DNA of 64,000 bases from Mytilus californianus (taxonomy: Eukaryota; Mollusca; Bivalvia; Mytilida; Mytilidae), in contig NW_026262581.1 of assembly GCF_021869535.1 (NCBI RefSeq), forward strand, positions 112,806,771 through 112,870,770. The letters run 5' to 3'. The position numbers and the translations under genes were made by a program. The notes under the pieces were generated by a model. That model worked only from the letters and a program-made list of their open reading frames with translations, was not told the origin of the DNA and ran no database searches. Below are positions 32,801-41,406 of this stretch, piece after piece (position 1 is the first letter of the stretch; each line of letters starts with the position of its first letter).

Positions 32801-35800
32801 TTGTATAAGTTGTTGACATCTGTATCTGTAGAAAGCATTACAGTATTTCTTCTTGTAATTATATGTTAATGTCTCCTCCCTGAAAAGTCACTGAATGACA
32901 GAAACAAAATCTGACATGTTGAACTAAGATTGCCGCATTTGGCCAGGTTGCACATAGTGTTAAGACAACAAAAGTGCTATGAAGTATTTTTCTTTCTCCA
33001 AAAAAAGATTATAAATTATAGTATAGAAAAAAATATATATTTTTTTACAGATGGGACAGATGGAAAGCAAGCCAGAAGAACCAAAACAAGTAGCCCATTG
33101 GGTGAACTTTTTGACCATGGTTTAGATAGCTGGGTAACATTATTTATGCCAGTGGCGATGTACTCTGTGTATGGTCGTGGAGAGAGTGGTGTCAATGTAT
33201 TCAGAGTGTTCTTAATAACTGTTGGAGTACAGTTTTGTTTCATGCTATCACATTGGGAGAAATACATTACAAATGTTTTGTTCCTGCCTTGGGGTTACGA
33301 TTTAAGTCAGCTTGTGAGTATATACCTAAGTAAAGTTCTGTATTGTTTAAAGAATTTTGATTAGGTTGATAAAATTATGTAACCATTAGCCAGTTTAAGA
33401 AGGATAAGGTGAATTGGAAGCCCATGTGTTTTTGTACCCCTTCCTAACTGTTGAAGTTGGGGGCTTTATTGCAATCACCTTGTAGGTCCGTTCGTCCAAT
33501 GAATATTTTGGTCACATTTTTCTGAGAAACTACTGAACAGAATGACTTCATATTTGGTAAGCAGCTTGACAGTGATGAATTGTAAAATGGGAGTAGTTAT
33601 TGGATCTGCCAGCTACCTTCTTCCTGTTCGCCAATACTATGAATTTTATAATATTGGTGTGCTTAGCAGAACAAGGCATGTATTCATGTTTGAGCAAGAA
33701 TAACTTTTAAAAAATGGGGGAAAAGTATTTATAATTAAACTGGTAAAGAAATTTTGGTGAATAATTGTAATAGGATAAATGTTTATGATTTTTGTATGTA
33801 TTTCTGAATGACATTCATGTCTTTATATAATTATAGGTTTTTATTCTATTTAAAGGTATACTTGATATGCTAAGGTATCAGTTTATGTTGCATTCCATTA
33901 TGCTGTTTTTTTAATTGACAATTGATATTTAGAAGTGGTTTCAGTTTCTTAATCTTAATATATTATTGATAATAGAATTATTGATGTTTTTTTTCAGGGT
34001 TTGACATTCATATATCTGTTAACTTCCATGGGTGGACATGATATGTGGAAATTTAAAGTACCTATAGTTGATATGTTTATGTCAGAAGTATTTGAAATTA
34101 TATGTTATGGTATGTACTGATTGGTTCATAATTTATGTAGTTATATAACAAGTCATAACAGGTAGGAATTTGGGAATATAATATAGTCTAGTGATCATGT
34201 AGTCAAGTAATTTTAATTTAGTTTTTTAAGGATATAAATATATTTTAGAATATTTAGAATTATTTCTTACGCAAAAACGGGAATTGTAATTTTACTTTGT
34301 TGTTTTGTTTAAACTTTTTTTCGCAGAGTGAAAGTCACTTCATTTTTGTTGATTTTAATTTTGAAAACTTCTGTTAGAAAACACAAGCTTTGAGATAGAA
34401 ATTCTGAATACTAATTTTTAACCTTATTTAAATTTTGTGATTATTTCAATAAGACAGCAACCCAACAACACAATAAATTAGAAAATGTTGTTTAATTTGT
34501 TATATTGTTTATTTCAGTTGGATTTTTTGGATTAACCATGCCATTTACTCTGTGGAATATTTATGAGTAAGTGCCATTATATATAAGTATGTAAAGAAAA
34601 ATTTACTGTTAAAAAAAAATACAGTGCATTACTGTATTTTACAAAAAGAAAATCAAATATTTCTTATCAAAAGTATTTCCATTACTTAAAAATAATTTCT
34701 AAGCACTTTATTGTTGAGAATTCCTTTATAAAATAATGTATGTTAGTAAATTTAGACTTTTTATGATATAATAACATGTTTTCGGTTGTAATAATATAAT
34801 ACTAACATTTTTATACGACCGCAAACAAATTTTGTGGTCGTATATTGGTATGACATTGGCTTCGTCATCGTCCGAAGACACATTGGTTTTTCGCACTCAT
34901 AACTTCATTCTGTGTCAGAAACCTATGCTGTGTCAAATATTTAATCACAATCCAAATTCACTGCTGTATCAAGCTTGAATGTTGTGTCCATACTTGCCCC
35001 AACTGTTCAGGGTTCGACCTCTGCGGTCGTATCAAGCTGCGACCAGCGGAGCATTTTATTGTAATTCATGTCACAGAAATTAGTATACTACAACAGTTGA
35101 TACTTTTACAGTACTTAATTAACAGACAAATAAAGAATGCATGATTTACTCATTTCTCAGTGCTATAACTGCAATATAAAATAAAAGGTTTTAAACACAA
35201 TTAGCCATGTTTTATTAAAAGTGCATTCATTTAACATTAATTTAGCATATAATATATTTTTTTATTCTGTTTGGTCCTAAATTGTACCAGCTCCCTCAGA
35301 AGTTTGCACCTTTTTTCCTGTACACACCATATCAGTCCATAAATGTTGTGTTATTATATTATTTTGTATTTGGACAACCTGATAGAATTGGTGGATTATG
35401 ATATTTGTGACTTTTTATCTTTAAGGTCATATAAAAATAAAACTGGAAAAATGCTAAGTTTGTGGGAAGCCATGAGACCTGTAATAGCAACTATTAGTTT
35501 GTTTTCCTTGATGATAATCTGGGCCAAGTATTCCAGTTGTGATATTATAGAATTATATCCTAGACTGTTCTACCTAACAACAGGGACAGTATTTTCAAAT
35601 ATTACAGTAAGTTTTATTTTTATAAAGGAGCGATATTGTGCTTTGTGTTCTCTCCACAAATTTACAATAGCAGTGTTGTCAAAAATAAGACATTTCAAAT
35701 CTTCTAAATTTTTGACTTAATCTGTACCATTATACGTTTGTCTTATGAATGATAAGTCATTTTAGAATTATATCTTGATTGTTATGAAAATTGAAAAAAA

Positions 35801-38800
35801 ATGCATTTAAAACCTGAGAAAGTTTTAAATCTTGATGAATTTTGAGAAAAATTTAGCACAGTGGTACCACTGCAGTGTTAAATATGCTCCTGTAAAAACA
35901 TTTCATAAACTTTTTTGTTTAATGAAAAAACTGTTATAATAAGTTTATAAGCTTATAGATCAACTTTGTTATATGCAAATTTTATACATAGAAATAGTGC
36001 ATTTTTTATGAAAATTGCTTGAAATTTTTTATGAAAATGCTTGAAATCATATTTTAACTCAATATGATAGTATTTATGAAAAATACATTTATTGTTTTGA
36101 TTTTTATACGTCCGCAAAAAATTTTGCGGTCGTATATTGGTATCACGTCGTCGTCATCCGAAGACATTTGGTTTCCGGACAATAACTTTAGTATTAGTAA
36201 ATAGAATCTATGAAATTTAAACATAAGGTTTATAACCACAAAAGGAAGGTTGGGATTTTAAGGGTCATGGTCCCAACAGTTTAGGAATTAGGAGCCCAAA
36301 TAAGCATTTTTCTATTTCATGACAATAACTTGTGGAACAGTGTATGGATCTCTCTGAAATTATACCACAAGTTTCCATACCACAAAGGGATGGTTAGTAT
36401 TGGCTTTGGGGGGTTATGGCTCAAACCGTATAGGAATTAGGGGCAAAAAAGTGAGAAAAAACAAGGGTGTCCTGGTTTATGGACAATTACTTAAGTACAA
36501 ATTACAGTGTAAGGGAGGATATTCAAATACAACTTTGAATTACCTCCCTTACACTGCTTTTGAATTATGTATAAAGAATTTTTGTATTGTCTTGAGGTGA
36601 TTAGCTGTCAATTCATTTTTAGAAGTTACTATTTTAATAATTTTAAAAATGCTGATTAAGGTAAATTAATTTAAGCTATGATTATGTATGTCATTTTCTA
36701 TTCTAAGACTTTTATGATGTATTTAAATGGGTTATTATGGTTGCAAACTCCATTGGAAATTTGAATTGAAATATGACCATGACTGAGGGAAAGAAATTTT
36801 TTTTTGGAAAAAGGGGGGGGGGGTTAAAAAAAATTGTTGGTGGGGGGACAATTTCTCCTCCAGATTTCAGAAATCAAAAAGAAAATCCTTCAAATTTTCT
36901 TTTTTTTTTTTAAAAAGGGGGGGGGGGGGAGGTCAATTTGCAACAGCATAATGTATTGCACAAAAAGCAAAAAATTGAATATAAATTCAAATCATATAAC
37001 CAATTCTAAGTTCTTTGACTACAGTTATTCTGTGTCAGAAACCTATTATGTGTCAAATATTGGATTACAATCCAAATTCAGACCTGTATCAAGCGCGAAT
37101 ATTGTGTGCATTTTTGCCCCAACTGATCAGGGTTGGACCTCTGCGGTTGTATCCAGCTGCGCTCGGCGAAGCAATTTATTTTTCACAAAGAAAACTATTT
37201 TATTGTGCCTTTTGCTAGATTTGATTTATTAGAATTTAAATGAATTCTGATTTAACGGGAAGTAACTTCTTTTGATATTAAACTTCATAAGTAATATTTG
37301 ACTGGATTTACCCATTTTCATGTTAAGCAAGAAACAAAAAGATACAAAAACCCCTTACTATGCCTTTTCAGCTTAGTTTCACAAAGCATTTAATAAAAGC
37401 AATCAATAAATTTCATATCAATTTTCAATCTGCTGTTTTACTGTCTGTTCACATAATTATGTGTTTTCCTGAAATCTTCATAAGATAACAAAAGAATAAG
37501 CAAAAAATCTAGTAGCAAGATAAAAAACAACACTTTTTAATGATAAAAATCACATTTTGGCAAAGTATGAACAATTCTGTAATAGATATGTTTGTTCATG
37601 ATCATCAAACTATCAGTAATTGATATAAGGTACATGTATAGAACATAAACAGCAATGTACTGCAGAATTAGTGAAGGAAGTCATTTGTAACATGACTTAC
37701 CTGTCAGCCCACCTTATGTTAACCTAAATATTTCTAACAACTGAATTTTAAAATACTGCATGTTGTAAACTGTCAGTTTTTAAGAAAATTGTATTTTTCT
37801 ATTTATAGTGTCGTTTAATTATTGCTCAGATGAGTAATACCCGTTGTGAAGTATTCCACTGGATGTTAATACCTTTATGTTGCATAGTGGCAGTAGTTAT
37901 ATTGATGGCTCCTGGAAATCTAGAAATATACATCTTATGGTGTTATGCTTTAATAGTCATTAGTGCACATGTCCATTTTGGATGTGGTGTTGTAAGTATT
38001 TTTATTCTGAATTTGTAAATTTTTAAAAATCATATGAAACATGTCATAGTGATTATAAAGTTCAAGAAATTTTTGAACCAATACATGCATATACTCTAAG
38101 CTAAGCCCTCTGTGCACATTTTTACCATTTAGTACATATCCACAAGACATAATTGACAAAAATATATTCATTCGGTCAGTTTAAAAAAAAAAATTTCCAC
38201 CTATATAATCTAAATAATGAAATTCAGAGGAGAAAAAAATGGATAATACCAAGGGGACATACAAAACTCATTAGTCAAGATAAACTTACAATGCCATGGC
38301 AAAGAAAAACAAGTCCTCAAAACACCATATAGAAACTAAAGACAGCAACATGAACCCACTAATATAAACTTGGGGTGATCTCAGGTGCTCCTGATAATGA
38401 GAACACTGATCTATCTATTTGAAAATATACTTTAAATGTATATTAAATTAACTGTTTTTTATGCCCCCGCCGTAGCGGAGGGGGCATTAAGTTTTACCCT
38501 TGTCCGTCTGTACGTACGTACGTATGTCCAAAAATTGGTTTCTGTTCTCTTAACTTTAGTTTGCCTCAACCAAATGTTATGAAACTTATACACAATGCTT
38601 ATTACCACAAAACACAGATCAGGTTTGAATTTTGGTGGCGTCACTTTTACTGTTCTAGAGTTAAGCCCCTTTACAAATGGAAAATTGCTGAATTTATCGT
38701 TTCTGTTCTCTAACTTTAGTTTGCCTCAACCAAATGTTATGAAACTTATACACAATGCTTATTACCACAAAACACAGATCAAGTTTTAATTTTGGTGGCG

Positions 38801-40098
38801 TCACTTTTACCGTTCTAGAGTTATGCCCCTTTAGATATGGAAAAATTGCAAAATTTTTATTTTCTTCTAAATATCAAGTAATTTTATTAAAATTGGAGTT
38901 ATCTTCCTTTGTCCATGATTATAGTTGAATCAACTACAATCAATGCTTTATACAATGCAATGCTTAATTTTGACTTCCACTGATAAAACACAGATCAAGT
39001 TGAATTTGGGTAGTGTCACTTTAATCATTATTGAGTTATGCCCCTTTATAAAACGAAAGATTGCAAAATTTTTAGTTTCCATTCTGTAACTTAAGTTTGC
39101 CCCAACCAAACATTATGAAACCTATACACAATATTCATTACCACAAAACTAAGATCAAGTACAAATTTTTTGTTTCCGTTTTCTAACTTTAGTTTGCCTC
39201 AACCAAATGTTATGAAACTTATACACAATGCTTATTACTACATAATACAGATTAAGTACGAAATTTGATGGCAACACTTTTACCATTCTTGAGTTATATC
39301 CCTTTATAAACATAAAAATTGCTGAATTTTATGTTCCATTCTCTAACTTTAGTTTGTCTCAACCAAATGTTATAAAACTTATACACAACCGTTCTAGAGT
39401 TATGCATGTTTACAAATAGAAAAATTGCTGAATTTTTAGTTTCTGTTCTCTACTTTAGTTAGCCTCAACCAAATGTTATGAGACTTGCATACAATGCTTA
39501 TTACCACAAAACTCAGATCAAGTTCAAATTTGGGTAGCGTCACTTTTACCGTTCTACAGTTATGTCCTTTTATAACTATATGATATGCAAGCGTGGGCAT
39601 CATCTGTGTCCACATGTGGACACTATCCACATTTTTTTTTATAGCAAACCTTAACAAAAAGTATATTGTATATTAATTTAAGTGGCTTTCTTCGTTAAAT
39701 GGGAATATACAATCCATTAAATAGCTGACTATAAGCTATGGATGTTTGCTCTATGTTGAAGGCTTTACAGTGACCTATAATTTCTTTTATTCATATAATT
39801 TAGACTCTGGTGGATAGTTGTTTCATTGGCAAACATGCCACATCAATTATGGTAACCATATATTCTAGAACAGACCTAACAAATATATTTGACATAAAAA
39901 AATATATAAAAATTCTTTGAAAAAATCTACAATAAAAATAAATACATCCATAATCTGTCTAATGCATAATTTTAACTTAACTTTTACCCAATGATTGTTT
40001 TTTTGTTGAAGGTGAGAGAAATGTGTGAACACTTCAAGATAAATGCTTTAACTATCAAGCATGCTGATTGACTAGAGGCTGAATCAGCAGACGTCTGA
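20771..40098 (+). CDS. SELENOI: Ethanolaminephosphotransferase 1 / selenoprotein I
   Basis: Nine exons (20771-20833, 27041-27109, 29711-29903, 33051-33313, 33998-34109, 34518-34566, 35426-35606, 37809-37991, 40012-40098) splice in phase to 399 residues if the TGA at 40069 is read as selenocysteine (U391). The product aligns end to end with vertebrate SELENOI/EPT1 (human 397 aa, Sec at 387). The CDP-alcohol phosphotransferase signature DG..AR........G...D...D spans residues 112-134, with metal-binding Asp109, 112, 130 and 134. Many hydrophobic helices follow, as expected of this polytopic ER/Golgi membrane enzyme. It transfers phosphoethanolamine from CDP-ethanolamine to diacylglycerol or alkyl-acylglycerol, making phosphatidylethanolamine and plasmalogen precursors. 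Start: ATG at 20771 (M-G-M; the ATG at 20777 is equally plausible). Its promoter is shared with EndoU. Confidence 0.94.
20914..21346 (+). repeat. Direct duplication of about 114 bp in SELENOI intron 1
   Basis: 20914-21027 and 21233-21346 are nearly identical (both contain GATAACGGTAAAACGCAACA and GACTCAAGAGGATGTTGGAT), offset by 319 bp. Confidence 0.85.
21404..21602 (+). repeat. 73-bp tandem repeat, nearly three units
   Basis: Units start CTCTATTACCCTTCA at 21404, 21477 and 21550. Each holds the palindrome CTTGATCAAG. Identity between units is high; only a few substitutions are seen. Flanking sequence to about 23240 has scattered AATTGGGTTTTT motifs but no recognisable gene. Confidence 0.88.
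23355..24330 (+). repeat. Family A hairpin-terminated tandem-repeat element, copy 1
   Basis: Starts with hairpin ATATGACCGCAAA ... TTTGCGGTCGTATA, then GGCGTCGTCGTCCGAAGACA. About four units of roughly 160 bp (each with CAATAACTT, GTATGGATCTCT and ATACCACAAA) follow, then a G-rich/T-rich spacer. The 3' block has CAACTGTTCAGGGTTCGACC and TCTGCGGTCGTATC (inverted copy of the 5' motif), ending with hairpin GCTGCGCCCAGCGGAGC. In SELENOI intron 1. Confidence 0.75.
25672..26076 (+). repeat. Family A element, 5'-truncated copy 2
   Basis: Keeps one 160-bp unit, the spacer, and the 3' block ending TGCGGTCGTATCAAGCTGCG; the 5' hairpin is missing. It abuts a family C copy at 26077. The sequence between copies 1 and 2 (24331-25671) is AT-rich with no feature recognised. 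Confidence 0.7.
26077..26495 (+). repeat. Family C element, 5'-truncated copy, interrupted by a MITE
   Basis: One unit (TTAGCCTCAACCAAATGTTA, GCGTCACTTTTACCGTTCT) and the 3' end (GATATGCAAGCGGGCAT, then GTGTCCACATGTGGACAC). The terminal CCACATGTGGACACTAT is duplicated in tandem. It is split by the MITE at 26219-26415. Confidence 0.7.
26219..26415. mobile_element. TA-flanked MITE (CTGTAAA family), copy 2
   Basis: 197 bp with inverted ends CTGTAAATCAACTTATTTTC and CGAAAATTAGTTGGTTTACAG (TIR about 25 bp). It sits in a family C copy whose uninterrupted paralogue (about 39576) reads TATAACTATATGATATG, so the insertion site and the TA duplication (26217-26218, 26416-26417) can be read directly. 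Confidence 0.85.
26603..26926. mobile_element. Foldback/MITE element, TIR ...TTGTCACTATCAAAGTT
   Basis: Left end AAAGCCCAGTTGTCACTATC(AAAGTT) and right end AACTTTGATAGTGACAATGG are inverted over about 24 bp. The 320-bp interior repeats CTTGGTC/GACCAAG motifs that also fold on themselves. No coding capacity; in SELENOI intron 1. Confidence 0.7.
27041..27109 (+). CDS. SELENOI: SELENOI exon 2
   Basis: Acceptor TTTATTTTAG, donor GTAAGT; 23 codons, [20 protein letters not shown] then VVE. Confidence 0.93.
28026..29224 (+). repeat. Family B hairpin-terminated tandem-repeat element, copy 1
   Basis: Begins TTTTTGTCGAGCCTGCGACT and folds as a compound hairpin, followed by GGCGGCGGCGGCG. About seven diverged units of roughly 145 bp follow, each with TGACCTTGACCTCATTTTCA or a variant. 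The end has GGCGAGACATTTCAGCGTGT and GCACTCTTGTTTAC. In SELENOI intron 2. Confidence 0.75.
29248..29527 (+). repeat. 45-50 bp tandem repeat, six units
   Basis: Units AGATCTAGTTTGCATTTGGT + TCAGGTCGAGTACAATGATGA begin at about 29248, 29293, 29339, 29385, 29430 and 29480. It lies 24 bp after family B copy 1 and 184 bp upstream of SELENOI exon 3. Confidence 0.88.
29711..29903 (+). CDS. SELENOI: SELENOI exon 3
   Basis: Acceptor TTTCTTTCAG, donor GTAATA. Encodes [20 protein letters not shown], the first membrane segments and [19 protein letters not shown]; the split codon completes Asp109 of the catalytic motif. Confidence 0.94.
30523..32165 (-). mobile_element. Tc1/mariner transposon (DD34E), decayed
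   Basis: Near-identical terminal inverted repeats: ACAGTCCGCCAAAAGTTAAG continuing CACCACCTA on the left, and its complement on the right ending ACTTTTGGCAGACTGT, with TA at both outer edges (30521-30522, 32166-32167). About 1.64 kb, carrying one transposase pseudogene on the minus strand. The TIRs differ by about one base, so insertion is fairly recent relative to the host family A copy. Confidence 0.92.
30861..31886 (-). pseudogene. Tc1-like transposase pseudogene
   Basis: From ATG at 31886 to TGA at 30861 a single frame encodes a Tc1-type transposase: helix-turn-helix region ([20 protein letters not shown]), then RPRSGRP, WSDESWF (first Asp), DDNARSHKA (second Asp) and [12 protein letters not shown] (Glu). 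Thirty-four residues separate the second Asp and the Glu, the DD34E spacing of Tc1. The frame is broken by four in-frame stops: TGA near 31853, TAG at 31634-31632, and TGAs near 31619 and 31595. No frameshift is needed. The protein cannot be made, so the copy is non-autonomous. Confidence 0.92.
33051..33313 (+). CDS. SELENOI: SELENOI exon 4 (catalytic motif)
   Basis: Acceptor TTTTTTACAG, donor GTGAGT. Encodes [20 protein letters not shown] then FDHGLDSW, the CDP-alcohol phosphotransferase motif, and [19 protein letters not shown]. Confidence 0.96.
33425..33665 (+). repeat. Dispersed repeat fragment in SELENOI intron 4
   Basis: CCCCTTCCTAACTGTTGAAG and TTGGTAAGCAGCTTGACAGT have the style of the window's other repeat 5' ends (inverted CCCCTTC/GGGGGC and a GTCCGTTCGTCC linker). 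No second copy is present in the window, so the family is uncertain. Confidence 0.35.
33998..34109 (+). CDS. SELENOI: SELENOI exon 5
   Basis: Acceptor TTTTTTCAG, donor GTATGT. Encodes [20 protein letters not shown] and [17 protein letters not shown]. Confidence 0.9.
34518..34566 (+). CDS. SELENOI: SELENOI exon 6
   Basis: Acceptor TTTATTTCAG, donor GTAAGT. A 49-base exon encoding [15 protein letters not shown], in phase with both neighbours. Confidence 0.88.
34807..35060 (+). repeat. Family A element, internally deleted copy 4
   Basis: 5' hairpin TATACGACCGCAAACAAATT / TTGTGGTCGTATA and linker to GTTTTTCGCACTC, joined directly to the 3' block (TTCATTCTGTGTCAGAAACC ... GCGACCAGCGGAGCATTTTA). 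All tandem units are missing. About 254 bp, in SELENOI intron 6. Confidence 0.8.
35426..35606 (+). CDS. SELENOI: SELENOI exon 7
   Basis: Acceptor TCTTTAAG, donor GTAAGT. Encodes [20 protein letters not shown] and [24 protein letters not shown] matches the vertebrate proteins. Confidence 0.92.
36111..37180 (+). repeat. Family A element, copy 5
   Basis: 5' hairpin TATACGTCCGCAAAAAATTT / TGCGGTCGTATA, about two units, then G-rich spacers. The diverged 3' block has CAACTGATCAGGGTTGGACC, CTGCGGTTGTATCCAGCTGC and hairpin end GCTCGGCGAAGC. It carries an inserted foldback at 36505-36556. In SELENOI intron 7. Confidence 0.72.
36505..36556. mobile_element. Miniature foldback with CAGTGTAAGGGAGG ends
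   Basis: The 14-bp arm CAGTGTAAGGGAGG pairs with CCTCCCTTACACTG, and the inner ATTCAAA / TTTGAAT pairs too, giving an almost complete 52-base hairpin inside family A copy 5. Confidence 0.75.
37809..37991 (+). CDS. SELENOI: SELENOI exon 8
   Basis: Acceptor ATTTATAG, donor GTAAGT. Encodes [20 protein letters not shown] and the last membrane segments, ending HVHFGCGV. Confidence 0.92.
38216..38410 (+). repeat. Dispersed repeat (ACAATGCCATGGCAAAGAAA family)
   Basis: Contains GATAATACCAAGGGGACATA, AAACTTACAATGCCATGGCA and GGGGTGATCTCAGGTGCTCC. The start and middle match the seed of the 76-bp array at 47084-47690 (GATACCAAAGGAACACCCAA, ACTGACAATGCCATCGCAAA). In SELENOI intron 8. Confidence 0.5.
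38455..39640 (+). repeat. Family C hairpin-terminated tandem-repeat element, copy 1
   Basis: 5' hairpin ATGCCCCCGCC ... GGAGGGGGCAT at 38461-38487, then TTGTCCGTCTGTACGTACGT. Up to seven diverged 160-bp units follow (TTTGCCTCAACCAAATGTTA, GGCGTCACTTTTACCGTTCT, AGAGTTATGCCCCTTTA). The 3' motif GCAAGCGTGGGCATCATCT is followed by hairpin GTGTCCACATGTGGACAC at 39606-39623. In SELENOI intron 8. Confidence 0.8.
39745..39852 (+). repeat. Retroelement-like 3' end (GGATAGTTGTCTCATTGGCA family)
   Basis: ATGTTGAAGGCTTTACAGTG and GGTGGATAGTTGTTTCATTG, same family as 3481-3830 and 14766-14882. In SELENOI intron 8, 160 bp before the last exon. Confidence 0.5.
40012..40098 (+). CDS. SELENOI: SELENOI last exon with Sec codon
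   Basis: Acceptor TTGTTGAAG. Encodes [19 protein letters not shown], then TGA (40069-40071), LEAESADV and a terminal TGA (40096-40098). Human SELENOI has the same Asp-Sec-Leu context about ten residues from its end. Confidence 0.88.
40069..40071 (+). other. SELENOI: In-frame TGA, predicted selenocysteine codon
   Basis: The TGA follows Asp and precedes Leu exactly where vertebrate SELENOI carries Sec. The frame stays open for eight more codons to a second TGA. Without recoding the protein would lose nine C-terminal residues but keep its catalytic domain. Confidence 0.85.
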
Positions 40099-40855
40099 AA
40101 TCCTATTGTTGTAATACAGTGTTGTGATCTCTTGTAAACATTGCCTCAGTATTGTAACATGAACTTATTGGGTAGGAATTCCTCCAAGCATTAATTATAT
40201 ACTTAAGCGAGAAGTTAGTATCAGTGTTTTTTTTAACATTCCATAGATTTCTTTTAAAAAGAAGTTTGTTAAATCCTTTTCACAGTTTGAATAAAGATTT
40301 TTTTCTTCAATTCCTTCATTAGCAGTTCACTTTTTGTATATATATTGTCATCTGTTCTTATGCAATAACAGTTCTTCTCGACATACAGACAAAAAACAAA
40401 AATAAACGAGAGATGGAAAAGTTTCACATTTCAAAATTAACTCATAGCAAAGCTTTTGATGTTATTTTATCAGTCAGTGTAGTCAATAATTTATTTTGTT
40501 CGTAAAAAAGGTGATGATGATAATGATAATTCATTTTGCATAAAATATGTATCGTTATAAATGTATGAAATGTTTGTTTAGTATTTTAGCAAAAATGGAT
40601 AATTTTGTCAATGTGCCAATTATTGATTGTTGTAATTTATGAATTTCATGTTCTGTATTTCAAAGAAACAATAAGACAGATATATTTCTTCAGTCTTTGG
40701 TTGACAAGTACAATTAGACAGATGTAAACTGTATAGCCATGTATTAATGTTTTATTGGATATTTATGTTTTAATTCAGGGCCTCACCATTATAAGTGATG
40801 TAAATTATGTAAATATGTATTCTTTTATTTTTTATCTATCAATCCAAAGAATAAA
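40099..40855 (+). other. SELENOI: SELENOI 3' UTR
   Basis: AT-rich sequence after the stop, with AATAAA at 40290-40295 and 40850-40855 as candidate polyadenylation signals. A SECIS element is required here or further downstream, but no convincing ATGA/AA/TGA stem-loop was found by eye. Confidence 0.5.
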
Positions 40856-40859
40856 TTTT

Positions 40860-41406
40860 TGAATATATATTTTATTGTCCATCCAATTATTTTTTTTAGT
40901 GTTTATTGTTTTACGTTATTTGTAACAAATTTGCTATGTTATCATCGAAAATCTAGTCACTGTATTAGTCTTAGTGACAAAAGTATATACATAATTAAGA
41001 TAAGGTTAATGCATGTGTACAAAGATCTATATTTATTTGAGTTGGTTCCCATCAAGAAAACCAGGCTCCAATAAGGTATCATTTATAAAATGTATTGGTT
41101 AAAAATAGAACTCCATTAATTTTGTCAGTTTATTGCTAGGTTATGTTGTACATCAATGAAAATGTGATTACTTCTGGTAAAACATAATGAATACTTAATA
41201 TTGAGTCCTATTGAGAGTCCATTTGATAGTTATGTTCTCCAATTGACAATATTCACTAATATGCTTGAAAAATGATTACTGTTTTTGAGGAAAACCACTT
41301 AAATTTCAAAGGCAGTAAATATTAATCATGAGTTTTATGATTTTCTTTATTCTATCATCTGATGTCATGTTATATGCCTGCAATTCACACTTTACACAGT
41401 AATCAA
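40860..41406. other. Intergenic AT-rich sequence after SELENOI
   Basis: No gene or repeat recognised; could contain an extended SELENOI 3' UTR. Confidence 0.3.

Noticed and set aside
40500..40575. Possible SECIS (ATGA ... AAAA ... TGA)
   Set aside because: The helix between the quartet and the apical A's has several mismatches and the lower helix does not pair, so it is not called.
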